The notes beneath the pieces were generated by a model. It was given only the letters and a program-made list of their open reading frames with translations. It made no database searches and had not been told where the DNA came from. Below, in pieces: positions 41,107-49,784 of a DNA stretch of 64,000 bases. The position numbers and the translations under genes were made by a program. Source of the stretch: Oscillospiraceae bacterium (GTDB taxonomy: Bacteria > Bacillota > Clostridia > Oscillospirales > CAG-272); contig SVSE01000005.1 of NCBI GenBank assembly GCA_015064445.1, forward strand, positions 62,001 through 126,000. Reading direction: 5' to 3'. Position 1 is the stretch's first letter. Every line of letters begins with the position of its first letter.

Positions 41107-41487
41107 ATGCTAAAGAAAAATAAAGAAAAAACAGGCAAGCTGGTGCTTTTGGGCGCACTATCACTTCTCGCGGGAGGAGTGAATGGATTCCTTGGAACAG
41201 GCGGGGGAATAATACTCATTTATGCCCTTGGTGCGCTTACCGATAATGATAAAAAGGACAACTTCGCAACGACTCTTTGCGCTACAATTCCTATGTCAAT
41301 TGTAAGCCTGTTTTCGTATGCAAATAACGGAAATATCGACACAGCCCTAACCAAAACGCTCGTTTTGCCTGCTATAATAGGTGGTGCACTTGGCGCTTTC
41401 TTGACTGATAAGATAAAGACAAAATACCTCTCGCTATTTTTCGCACTTTTGGTAATATACTCTGGTATTTGTATGGTGGTGAGATAA
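41107..41487 (+). CDS. TauE/SafE-family half-size membrane protein (N-half)
   Basis: GGVNGFLGTGGGIILIYALG motif, 4 TM. Confidence 0.8.
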   Translation: MLKKNKEKTGKLVLLGALSLLAGGVNGFLGTGGGIILIYALGALTDNDKKDNFATTLCATIPMSIVSLFSYANNGNIDTALTKTLVLPAIIGGALGAFLTDKIKTKYLSLFFALLVIYSGICMVVR

Positions 41488-41488
41488 T

Positions 41489-41845
41489 ATGCTTGATTTA
41501 ATTGTAGCCTTTCTTATCGCAATCCTTATGGGAATGGGCATAGGTGGAGGGGGATTTTTGGTAATATACCTCACCCTGTGTTCGAATTTTGGGCAAATTA
41601 TCGCACAGGGAACAAACCTTGTGTTTTTCATAATTTGCGCCATATCAGCAGTTTTTGTTCATATTTTCAAAAGAAAAATCTCGTTTTTGCAGGTTTTGAT
41701 AATGGCAACACTCGGCTCTGTCGGAGCATTTGTGACATCATCACTTGCCAACACAGTTAATCCGGAAATCCCAAGAATATGCCTTGGAATTCTTTTGTGC
41801 GTGAGTGGCACTTTATCTATTATTAAGAATACTAAGAAAAAATAA
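41489..41845 (+). CDS. TauE/SafE-family half-size membrane protein (second half)
   Basis: MGMGIGGGGFLVIYLTLC motif, 4 TM; start overlaps end of the preceding gene. Confidence 0.8.
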   Translation: MLDLIVAFLIAILMGMGIGGGGFLVIYLTLCSNFGQIIAQGTNLVFFIICAISAVFVHIFKRKISFLQVLIMATLGSVGAFVTSSLANTVNPEIPRICLGILLCVSGTLSIIKNTKKK

Positions 41846-41868
41846 TATAAAAAATTTTGCAAAATCCC

Positions 41869-41897
41869 TTTACAAATCAATTTTTATGTGCTATAAT
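41869..41897 (+). promoter_or_regulatory. Promoter of rpsO-pnp
   Basis: TTTACA (41869-41874), 17-nt spacer, TATAAT (41892-41897). Confidence 0.75.
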
Positions 41898-42003
41898 CGT
41901 CAGCGTGGCACCGATTGCTCGGTTCGCGGACAAAGCCAATAGGCATTCACCAACCGCCCGCTGTGTTCTCGGAGTCAAATAAACAAGAAAGGTGAAAACG
42001 AAA

Positions 42004-42258
42004 ATGACAAAGCAGGAAATCATCGCTGCATATGCTACTCACGAGGGCGATACAGGCTCTCCAGAGGTACAGGTTGCTCTTCTTACAGATCGCATCAACT
42101 CCCTCAACGAGCATATGAAGAAGAATCCACATGACCACCACTCACACAGAGGTCTTCTCAAGATGGTAGGTCATAGACGTAACCTTCTCGGCTACCTTGC
42201 AAAGGTTGATATCGAGAGATATCGTGCACTTATCGAGAAGCTCGGTCTTAGAAAATAA
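42004..42258 (+). CDS. rpsO: 30S ribosomal protein S15
   Basis: [53 protein letters not shown]. Confidence 0.98.
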   Translation: MTKQEIIAAYATHEGDTGSPEVQVALLTDRINSLNEHMKKNPHDHHSHRGLLKMVGHRRNLLGYLAKVDIERYRALIEKLGLRK

Positions 42259-42420
42259 GAAACACTATTTTCCTTTGGCTGTGCAAACGCACAGCCAAAG
42301 CTTTTAAAAGCAGTTCATTACGCGGGTGAGATAGCAGTTATCCGAGCATCGGAAAGCGCTTCGGTTTTCGGCTAAGTGCTATGTCCCCTCGCGAAAAATA
42401 AAAAATGGAGGAAACTTAAA

Positions 42421-44550
42421 ATGGCACAAATGTTCCAAGAAAAAGTATTTGACAATTACAAGACCTATGAGTATGAGCTCGCAGGTCGTAAGCTCGTTGT
42501 TGAAAGCGGTAAGATGGCAGGTCTTGCTAACGGTAGCGTTCTTGTTCGTTATGGCGAAACCGTTATCCTTGCTTGCGCAACTGCATCAGCAGCACCAAGA
42601 GACGGTATCGACTTTCTCCCACTTTCAGTAGATTTTGAGGAGAGAATGTACTCTGTAGGTAAGATCCCTGGTGGCTACCTTAAGAGAGAGGGAAAGCCTT
42701 CTGAAAAGGCAGTTCTTACATCAAGAGTTATTGACCGTCCTATTCGTCCTCTTTTCCCAAAGGATTTGAGAAACGATGTAAACCTTTCACTTACAGTTCT
42801 TTCTGTTGACCCTGATTGCTCACCTGAAATCACAGCTATGATCGGTGCTTCAATCGCCCTCTCAATTTCCGATATTCCATGGAATGGTCCTATCGGTGGC
42901 TTGTTTATGGGAATGGTTGACGGTAAGATTATTATCAACCCTAATGCAGAGCAGAGAAAGGTAAGCGACCTTGAGCTTACAGTTGCTGCAAGCGAGAAGA
43001 AGGTTGTTATGATCGAGGCAGGCGCGAAGGAAGTATCTGATGAGGATATGTACAACGCAATTATGCTCGCTCACGAGGAAATCAAGAAGCTCATTAAGTT
43101 CATCAACAACATCGTTGACGAGATCGGTAAGCCAAAGTTTGCTTATCCATCATGCGAGTTTGACCACGATATGTTCGATGAAATCTTCGCATTCTGTGAA
43201 AAAGAGGTTATGTTCGCTCTTGATACAGATGACAAGACAATCCGTGATGCAAGAATGCAACCAATTATGGAAAGCATCGTTGCTAACTTCGAGGAGAAGT
43301 ATGGCGTATCTGCTATCATCGGTGAGCTTATCTATAAGATTCAAAAGAAGATTGTTCGTCGTTGGCTTCTCGAGGACGGTAAGCGTGTAGACGGTCGTCG
43401 CCTTGACGAAATCAGACCTCTTACAGCAGAGGTTGGTATGTTCAAGAGAATTCACGGTAGTGGTATGTTCACTCGTGGACAGACACAGGTAATGACTCTT
43501 GCAACTCTCGGTCCTATCTCTGATAGCCAAATGCTCGACGGTATCGATGACGAAACCGAAAAGAGATATATGCACCACTACAATATGCCTGGCTACTCAA
43601 CTGGAGAAGCAAAGGCTTCCAGAACTCCAGGTCGTCGTGAAATCGGACACGGTGCTCTTGCTGAGCGTTCACTCGTTCCCGTTCTTCCAAGCGTTGAGGA
43701 GTTCCCATATGCAATTCGTCTTGTTTCAGAGGTAATTTCCTCTAACGGTTCAACCTCACAGGCTTCTGTTTGTGGCTCAACACTTGCTCTTATGGACGCA
43801 GGTGTTCCAATCAAGGCTCCTGTTGCAGGTATCTCCTGTGGTCTTATCACAGAGGGCGAAAGATGGATGACAATGATCGACATTCAAGGTCTTGAGGACT
43901 TCTATGGCGATATGGACTTTAAGGTAGCTGGTACACATAAGGGTATTACATCTATTCAGATGGACCTTAAGATTGACGGTCTTACACCTGAAATTATTAA
44001 AGAAGCTCTCCGTATCACTCATGTAGGTCGTGACCAGATTATCGACGATGTAATTCTTAAGGCAATCCCAGCACCTCGCTCTGAGGTTTCTGAATTTGCT
44101 CCAAAGATGATCAGCATGAAGATTAACCCTGACAAGATAAGAGATGTTATCGGCTCAGGTGGAAAGGTAATCCAAAAGATTGTTGCTGATACAGGCGCAA
44201 AGGTTGATATCGAGGACGATGGAAGCATCTTCATCTCCGCAGTTGATAAGAAGGCAATTGACGCAGCTCGCGAAATTATCGCAGGCATCGTATTTGAGCC
44301 AGAGGTTGGCGCAATCTACAATGTAAAGGTATCTAAGATTATTGACGGAGTAGGCGCAGTTGTTGAGTACAACGGTAAGGAGCTCGGACTTGTACACATT
44401 TCAAGACTTGCAAAGACAAGAACCGAAAAGGTTGAGGATGTTTGCAACTTGGGCGATGAGGTAAGAGTTAAGTTTGTTGGCTTCGACGAAAAGAAGACCG
44501 ATAAGCAGGGCAATCCAAAGCCAATCCTTTCAATCAAGGACGCTGAATAA
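42421..44550 (+). CDS. pnp: Polyribonucleotide nucleotidyltransferase
   Basis: RNase PH repeats, KH (INPDKIRDVIGSGGKVIQKI) and S1 domains; ATG behind GGAGG. Confidence 0.98.
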   Translation: MAQMFQEKVFDNYKTYEYELAGRKLVVESGKMAGLANGSVLVRYGETVILACATASAAPRDGIDFLPLSVDFEERMYSVGKIPGGYLKREGKPSEKAVLTSRVIDRPIRPLFPKDLRNDVNLSLTVLSVDPDCSPEITAMIGASIALSISDIPWNGPIGGLFMGMVDGKIIINPNAEQRKVSDLELTVAASEKKVVMIEAGAKEVSDEDMYNAIMLAHEEIKKLIKFINNIVDEIGKPKFAYPSCEFDHDMFDEIFAFCEKEVMFALDTDDKTIRDARMQPIMESIVANFEEKYGVSAIIGELIYKIQKKIVRRWLLEDGKRVDGRRLDEIRPLTAEVGMFKRIHGSGMFTRGQTQVMTLATLGPISDSQMLDGIDDETEKRYMHHYNMPGYSTGEAKASRTPGRREIGHGALAERSLVPVLPSVEEFPYAIRLVSEVISSNGSTSQASVCGSTLALMDAGVPIKAPVAGISCGLITEGERWMTMIDIQGLEDFYGDMDFKVAGTHKGITSIQMDLKIDGLTPEIIKEALRITHVGRDQIIDDVILKAIPAPRSEVSEFAPKMISMKINPDKIRDVIGSGGKVIQKIVADTGAKVDIEDDGSIFISAVDKKAIDAAREIIAGIVFEPEVGAIYNVKVSKIIDGVGAVVEYNGKELGLVHISRLAKTRTEKVEDVCNLGDEVRVKFVGFDEKKTDKQGNPKPILSIKDAE

Positions 44551-44562
44551 TAAATAATGAAT

Positions 44563-44592
44563 AAAAGCGAACGGAAATTCCGTTCGCTTTTT
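44563..44592 (+). terminator. Terminator of pnp
   Basis: AAAAGCGAACGGAAATTCCGTTCGCTTTTT; same stem reused at 45915-45945. Confidence 0.85.
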
Positions 44593-44683
44593 GATTTTGT
44601 GAACATTTTATGAAATTTAAGTGAAAAGCATTTACAAGCACATTTTTCGTATGCTACAATAAAATTAGAAAGGAGCTGATCTT

Positions 44684-45442
44684 ATGAAAAAACTATTAGC
44701 CTTACTGCTTGCAATGATTTTATGCTTGGGAGTGCTTGCTTCTTGTAATTCCGAAAAAGCAAATGATTCGGTGGATTTGCCCAGAAAAGAGAGTTCTCTT
44801 GCACGAACAACCATGTTTGATTCGGTAATAAAAATATCTTCGTATGAATCCTTGCCAAAGACAATTGCGGATGATTTGAATGTTAGAGCTATATTTTATG
44901 ATTATTATATAGTTCATCCGCTTTCTATAAATTTATTGACAAAGGATAAATATTACGATTATAATGGAAATTTTGTAAATGGAGAAATAAAAAAAGCGAC
45001 TAAAAGTGAGTTTTTTGATTATGCTTTATATCCTGAAAAAATATTTGGATATTTTACAAAAATAAACAATGTGTATTGCACATATTCGGGATATGGTATG
45101 GATATTTTGTGTATATATTACGAAACGAGCAAGGGAGATTATGTCTTGGCAACTCATGCTCCGTGCGTTGGCGAGTATGATCCGAATGAAGAGATTTACT
45201 TGTTTACAGCCGAGGAATATAGAGAAATTTCAGATATGCATACCGATAAAATTCTATCACTTACAATGCCTGTTTTTGGAGGAATAGGGTTAGATGATGT
45301 TGCTGATATTTCAGAAAACGAGATTGAGCCAATGCTTATTTCTTGGGAAGCGATTTTAGGTATGGTTGTAACTTTTGGCGCTGTTTGTGTTATAGGTGCG
45401 TTGATCATAGTAAAGAAGCGCAAATCTAATATCATAAAATAA
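44684..45442 (+). CDS. Lipoprotein with additional C-terminal TM helix
   Basis: MKKLLALLLAMILCLGVLASC lipobox; C-terminal EAILGMVVTFGAVCVIGALIIVKKRK. Confidence 0.7.
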   Translation: MKKLLALLLAMILCLGVLASCNSEKANDSVDLPRKESSLARTTMFDSVIKISSYESLPKTIADDLNVRAIFYDYYIVHPLSINLLTKDKYYDYNGNFVNGEIKKATKSEFFDYALYPEKIFGYFTKINNVYCTYSGYGMDILCIYYETSKGDYVLATHAPCVGEYDPNEEIYLFTAEEYREISDMHTDKILSLTMPVFGGIGLDDVADISENEIEPMLISWEAILGMVVTFGAVCVIGALIIVKKRKSNIIK

Positions 45443-45490
45443 CTTAATATTTTTCGTATGCTACAATAAAATTGGGAAGGAGTTGATCTT

Positions 45491-45898
45491 ATGAAAAAAC
45501 TATTAGCTTTATTGCTTGCTATAGTTTTTTGCCTTGGTGTATTTGTTTCCTGTAACGATGAAGTGCCAAGTGAATCCTCGTCAAGCGAGAAAGAAAAGAT
45601 TATAATAAAGCATTTTTATAACAAACAAGAAATAGAACTTGATGAGCAGGAATCGACTCTTGTGAGAAGCTTTTTGGAGAGCGGATACGAGCCCGGTCGT
45701 TTATGGGATTGCCCAAAAACATATACCATTTGTTTCGATGGGTGCTCGATAGAATATGAGTTTGAAGAAGGATTGCTAGAGGATGGATATAATAGTCGAG
45801 GAAAAGTTCTTTCCGAAGACCACAGAGAGCAGTTAAATGCAATTTTGAAAAAACATTTTGGGGACTCTTGGAATCAAGTTAAATTTGAATCACAGTAA
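45491..45898 (+). CDS. Lipoprotein, shares promoter/RBS/signal peptide with upstream gene
   Basis: MKKLLALLLAIVFCLGVFVSC lipobox; unrelated mature part. Confidence 0.7.
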   Translation: MKKLLALLLAIVFCLGVFVSCNDEVPSESSSSEKEKIIIKHFYNKQEIELDEQESTLVRSFLESGYEPGRLWDCPKTYTICFDGCSIEYEFEEGLLEDGYNSRGKVLSEDHREQLNAILKKHFGDSWNQVKFESQ

Positions 45899-45914
45899 CA
45901 TACACTATTTATTG

Positions 45915-45945
45915 AAAAAGCGAACGGAATTTCCGTTCGCTTTTT
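45915..45945 (+). terminator. Terminator, copy of the pnp terminator stem
   Basis: AAAAAGCGAACGGAATTTCCGTTCGCTTTTT. Confidence 0.85.
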
Positions 45946-46009
45946 CTTTTTGTAATATGTAAATTCCTTTTCGAATACTATATATTAAGTTTAAAGAAAG
46001 GAAATTACT

Positions 46010-48685
46010 ATGACAGATATCAAAAAGGGATTAAGCGAGGCAGAGGTAAGGGCGTCTTGCGAAAGGCACGGTGCAAACAAGCTCCCGAGCGAAAAGAAAA
46101 GGGGCTTTTTTAAATCGTTTTTTCAAAACCTGTCCGATCCTATAATAAGAGTGCTTATCGTGGCGCTTTTTCTAAATATTATATTTATGTTTCCCAACAT
46201 AAACTACTTCGAGGCTGGTGGGATTGCAATGTCAATTCTTATTGCAACTCTCGTTTCCACCCTGTCGGAGTTTTCAAGCGATAATGCCTTTGAAAAGCTA
46301 AAGGCGCAATCCGAAAATACACCTTGTCGTGTTAGGCGTGGTGGAAATGTGATAGAAATCCCCACCGAGAGCTTGGTGGTTGGCGACATAATCCTAATAT
46401 CCTCGGGCGAGAGGGCAGGCGCTGATATGATAATTCGACAGGGAAATGTCACCGTCGACGAAAGCGCACTCACGGGCGAGAGCACAGAAATTAAAAAGAT
46501 AGCTCTTGATGGCAAGGCACAAAGAGAAAACACAATCTTAAAGGGAAGCCTTATTCTCTCAGGCGTTGCCGAGTGTGAAATAACCGAGGTCGGACAAAAT
46601 ACATATTACGGCAAGGTGGCAGCCGAGCTAACTCAAAGCACACGCCCAAGCCCCTTAAAGCATCGACTTGGTGCACTCGCAAAAAGCATCAGCATTCTCG
46701 GCTATATAGCCTCAGCGCTTATCGCACTTGCATACCTGTTCAATGTCTTTTTCATTGATAGCCATATGAATATGGCAGAGGTTCTTTTAAAGGCAAAGGA
46801 CATAAAATTCGTTCTTTCAAGCCTGCTTGGCGCGCTGACACTTGCAGTATCAATAATCGTTGTGGCTGTCCCAGAGGGGCTTCCTATGATGATAACTGTG
46901 GTTTTGTCCTCTAATATGAAAAAGATGATAAAGGACTCCGTTATCGTGCGCAAGCTTGTCGGAATCGAAACCTCGGGAAGCTTAAACATTCTCTTTACCG
47001 ATAAAACAGGCACGCTAACCGAGGGGACGCTCAAGGCAAAGGAAATATATGACGCACAGGGCAACTCCTATTCCTCGCTTTCCGACATCAAAAAGGACTT
47101 GGAATACCGAAAATACCTCTCCCTGTGTGCGTTATATTGCAATAGTGCAAGCTATAATGGCAAAAGAGTAATAGGCTCGGACGCAACTGATAGAGCGATT
47201 ATGGAGCTCGTGAGGGGCGAAAAAATAAACGCCGAGCTTCTTAACAAAAATCCATTTGATAGCACTAAAAAGTATATGAGTGTGTCGGTTAAATGCTCAC
47301 TTGGTAAAATAGCATTTTTCAAGGGCGCACCCGAAAAGCTTCTTTTGTCAAGCGATACATATCTTGACGCAGACGGAAGCGTAAAAGAGCTTAAAAGCAA
47401 GGAATATCTTTACAAAAAATTAAAGGAGCTAACCAGCGCATCATATCGTGTGGTAGCTCTTGGAATGAAAATGAATGGCGATGAGTCACTCGATAAAATA
47501 ACCTTTATCGGCTTTGTTGCAATACGCGACAAGATACGAAGAGAGGTCTATGGCGCTATAAAAGAGGTAATAGGTGCAGGCGTTGGCGTTGTAATGATAA
47601 CAGGCGATAACGCAGACACAGCAAGGGCAATCGCCAAGGAATGTGGCATTATTTCCTCGTATAGTAAGCGGAAAACGGTCCTGACAGGCGAACAGCTTGC
47701 CACTATGACCGATGATGAGATAGCCAAGACTCTGCCAAGCCTCGCAGTAATCGCAAGGGCGCTACCGTCAGATAAAAGCCGACTTGTGCGAATAGCGCAG
47801 AGCGAGGGGCTTGTCGTTGGTATGACAGGCGACGGAATAAACGATGCGTCCTCGCTTAAAAGCGCAGATGTCGGCTTCGCTATGGGCTCAGGCACGGAGG
47901 TAGCCAAGGAGGCAAGCGATATCGTAATTTCCGATAACAATTTTGCCTCAATTGTCAAGGCAATTCTATACGGACGCACGATTTTTGAGTCGATTCGCAA
48001 ATTCATAGTCTTTCAGCTTACAATGAATTTGGGCGCAGTCGGAATATCTCTTATCGGCCCATTTATAGGCATTGAAAATCCAGTAACAGTAAGCCAAATG
48101 CTGTGGATAAATATTATAATGGACACCTTAGGCGCACTCGCCTTTGCGAGCGAGCCCTCGGAGAAGGCATTTATGCTTCAAAAGCCAAAATCAAGAGACG
48201 AAAAAATCATATCAAAGCCGATGCTTTCCAAAATTGTTGCAAACGGAATTTTCATTCTGCTTCTGTGCGTTTGGTTCTTAAAAAGCGACACAGTGTCGAT
48301 GATTTTGATGCGTGGCGATGAAAAATACCTGCTCAGCGCATTTTTTTGTATGTTCATCTTTACGGGAATTTTCGTCTGCTTTACCTCTCGAACCTCGCGC
48401 CTTAATCTACTTGCCCACCTAAAAGAGAACAAATCCTTTATTTTCATAATGCTTTTAATATCATTTATGCAAATGGGCTTTATTTATTTTGGTGGCGATA
48501 TCTTTCGTGCAGTTCCTCTTAAGGCGCACGATCTGCTTTGCATTATCGCGATTTCATCAAGCGTCGTGGTGTTTGATTTCATTAGAAAGGTCTTTGGTAA
48601 ATTAAAGTCATATAAGTCAAGACGTGCGAATAAGCATTTAATAAAGAAAAAACAAATTGGAGGAAAAGCAAATGTCATCGAATAA
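46010..48685 (+). CDS. P-type (Ca2+-type) cation-transporting ATPase
   Basis: DESALTGEST, LFTDKTGTLTEG phosphorylation site, VVGMTGDGINDASSLKSADVGFAMGSGTEVAKEASDIV. Confidence 0.95.
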   Translation: MTDIKKGLSEAEVRASCERHGANKLPSEKKRGFFKSFFQNLSDPIIRVLIVALFLNIIFMFPNINYFEAGGIAMSILIATLVSTLSEFSSDNAFEKLKAQSENTPCRVRRGGNVIEIPTESLVVGDIILISSGERAGADMIIRQGNVTVDESALTGESTEIKKIALDGKAQRENTILKGSLILSGVAECEITEVGQNTYYGKVAAELTQSTRPSPLKHRLGALAKSISILGYIASALIALAYLFNVFFIDSHMNMAEVLLKAKDIKFVLSSLLGALTLAVSIIVVAVPEGLPMMITVVLSSNMKKMIKDSVIVRKLVGIETSGSLNILFTDKTGTLTEGTLKAKEIYDAQGNSYSSLSDIKKDLEYRKYLSLCALYCNSASYNGKRVIGSDATDRAIMELVRGEKINAELLNKNPFDSTKKYMSVSVKCSLGKIAFFKGAPEKLLLSSDTYLDADGSVKELKSKEYLYKKLKELTSASYRVVALGMKMNGDESLDKITFIGFVAIRDKIRREVYGAIKEVIGAGVGVVMITGDNADTARAIAKECGIISSYSKRKTVLTGEQLATMTDDEIAKTLPSLAVIARALPSDKSRLVRIAQSEGLVVGMTGDGINDASSLKSADVGFAMGSGTEVAKEASDIVISDNNFASIVKAILYGRTIFESIRKFIVFQLTMNLGAVGISLIGPFIGIENPVTVSQMLWINIIMDTLGALAFASEPSEKAFMLQKPKSRDEKIISKPMLSKIVANGIFILLLCVWFLKSDTVSMILMRGDEKYLLSAFFCMFIFTGIFVCFTSRTSRLNLLAHLKENKSFIFIMLLISFMQMGFIYFGGDIFRAVPLKAHDLLCIIAISSSVVVFDFIRKVFGKLKSYKSRRANKHLIKKKQIGGKANVIE

Positions 48686-49607
48686 ATATCTGCCCGAGGG
48701 CTCACTAATCGGCACAAGCGAGAACAGAGAATATATATCAACTCTTCACGGCCTTGAAAGGGCGAGGGCAGAGGGCAAAATCCTTGAGGGAGTGGTTGCC
48801 TTTTGCGATAGTGATACATATACAATGCATATAGACCTTTACGGAGTTGACGGAATAATAGAGCGTGAGGAAGCGCTTTTAGCCCCCGAGATAAAGGACA
48901 TCGCAATTATCACAAGAGTAGGCAAGGCAGTAGCCTTTAAGGTGCTTCAAATAATAAATGATGATCTGTCGCACCCTGTTGCGATTTTGTCAAGAAAGGA
49001 AGCGCAAAGGGAATGCGTTGAGCAGTATCTTATGGATCTGATTCCGGGCGATATAATCCCCGCTAAAACCACACATTTTGAGCCCTTTGGCGCATTTGTC
49101 GATATAGGCTGTGGCATACCGTCGCTTATGAGCGTTGATAGCATTTCAATATCAAGAATTCCAGGCCCACAGGAAAGATTTTTCTTGCGTGAGGATATAA
49201 GCGTTGTCGTCAAAAGCATAGATTACGATAATGCGAGAATATTCGTTTCTACAAGAGAGCTTCTCGGCACTTGGGAGGAAAACGCATCGAGATTTGCTGT
49301 GGGGCAGACCGTTTCGGGAATTATAAGAAGCGTAGAGGATTATGGAGTTTTCGTCGAGCTCTCGCCCAATCTTGCAGGACTTGCCGAGCTAAGAGATGGC
49401 GTAGAGGCAGGACAGGGCTGTGCAGTCTACATAAAAAGCATTATGCCCGACAAAATGAAAATAAAGCTCGTGATAATCGATACGTATGAAAGAGAAGAAC
49501 GCAAAAAGCCCCTTGAATATTTCATAAATCCCGAGCAAACAAGCCATATAGATTATTGGAAATACTCCCCCGACTCCTGCCGTCGAATAATCGAAACTGT
49601 ATTTTGA
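48672..49607 (+). CDS. S1 RNA-binding domain protein (RpsA-like)
   Basis: Two S1-like segments (GDIIPAKTTHFEPFGAFVDIGCGIPSLMSVDSIS; GQTVSGIIRSVEDYGVFVELSPNLAGLAEL). Confidence 0.82.
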   Translation: MSSNKYLPEGSLIGTSENREYISTLHGLERARAEGKILEGVVAFCDSDTYTMHIDLYGVDGIIEREEALLAPEIKDIAIITRVGKAVAFKVLQIINDDLSHPVAILSRKEAQRECVEQYLMDLIPGDIIPAKTTHFEPFGAFVDIGCGIPSLMSVDSISISRIPGPQERFFLREDISVVVKSIDYDNARIFVSTRELLGTWEENASRFAVGQTVSGIIRSVEDYGVFVELSPNLAGLAELRDGVEAGQGCAVYIKSIMPDKMKIKLVIIDTYEREERKKPLEYFINPEQTSHIDYWKYSPDSCRRIIETVF

Positions 49608-49640
49608 AAAAACTCCACGCTCAAAAAGCGTGGAGTTTTT
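49607..49640 (+). terminator. Rho-independent terminator
   Basis: AAAAAACTCCACGCTCAAAAAGCGTGGAGTTTTT. Confidence 0.85.
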
Positions 49641-49659
49641 GTGTATTTTTGGTAAAAAT

Positions 49660-49728
49660 GCACAAAAATCGGGGGGGGGTATTTGTTTATTGTGCATATT
49701 GACAAATATATCTCGCGTATGTTAAAAT
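49660..49728 (+). promoter_or_regulatory. Poly-G-containing promoter module of LRR gene 1
   Basis: GCACAAAAATC (49660-49670) G9 (49671-49679) T ATTTGTTTATTGTGC ATA TTGACA (49699-49704) and -10 near 49722-49728. Confidence 0.75.
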
Positions 49729-49784
49729 TATTATATAAAAAAATTATTCTAAATGCGTGCGTAAATCGCGAGAAAGGATTTTCT

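Noticed and set aside
49671-49679. Poly-G tracts as intramolecular G-quadruplexes
   Set aside because: A single G9 or G10 run without three further G-runs nearby is not a canonical intramolecular G4; the repeated promoter geometry explains the tract better.
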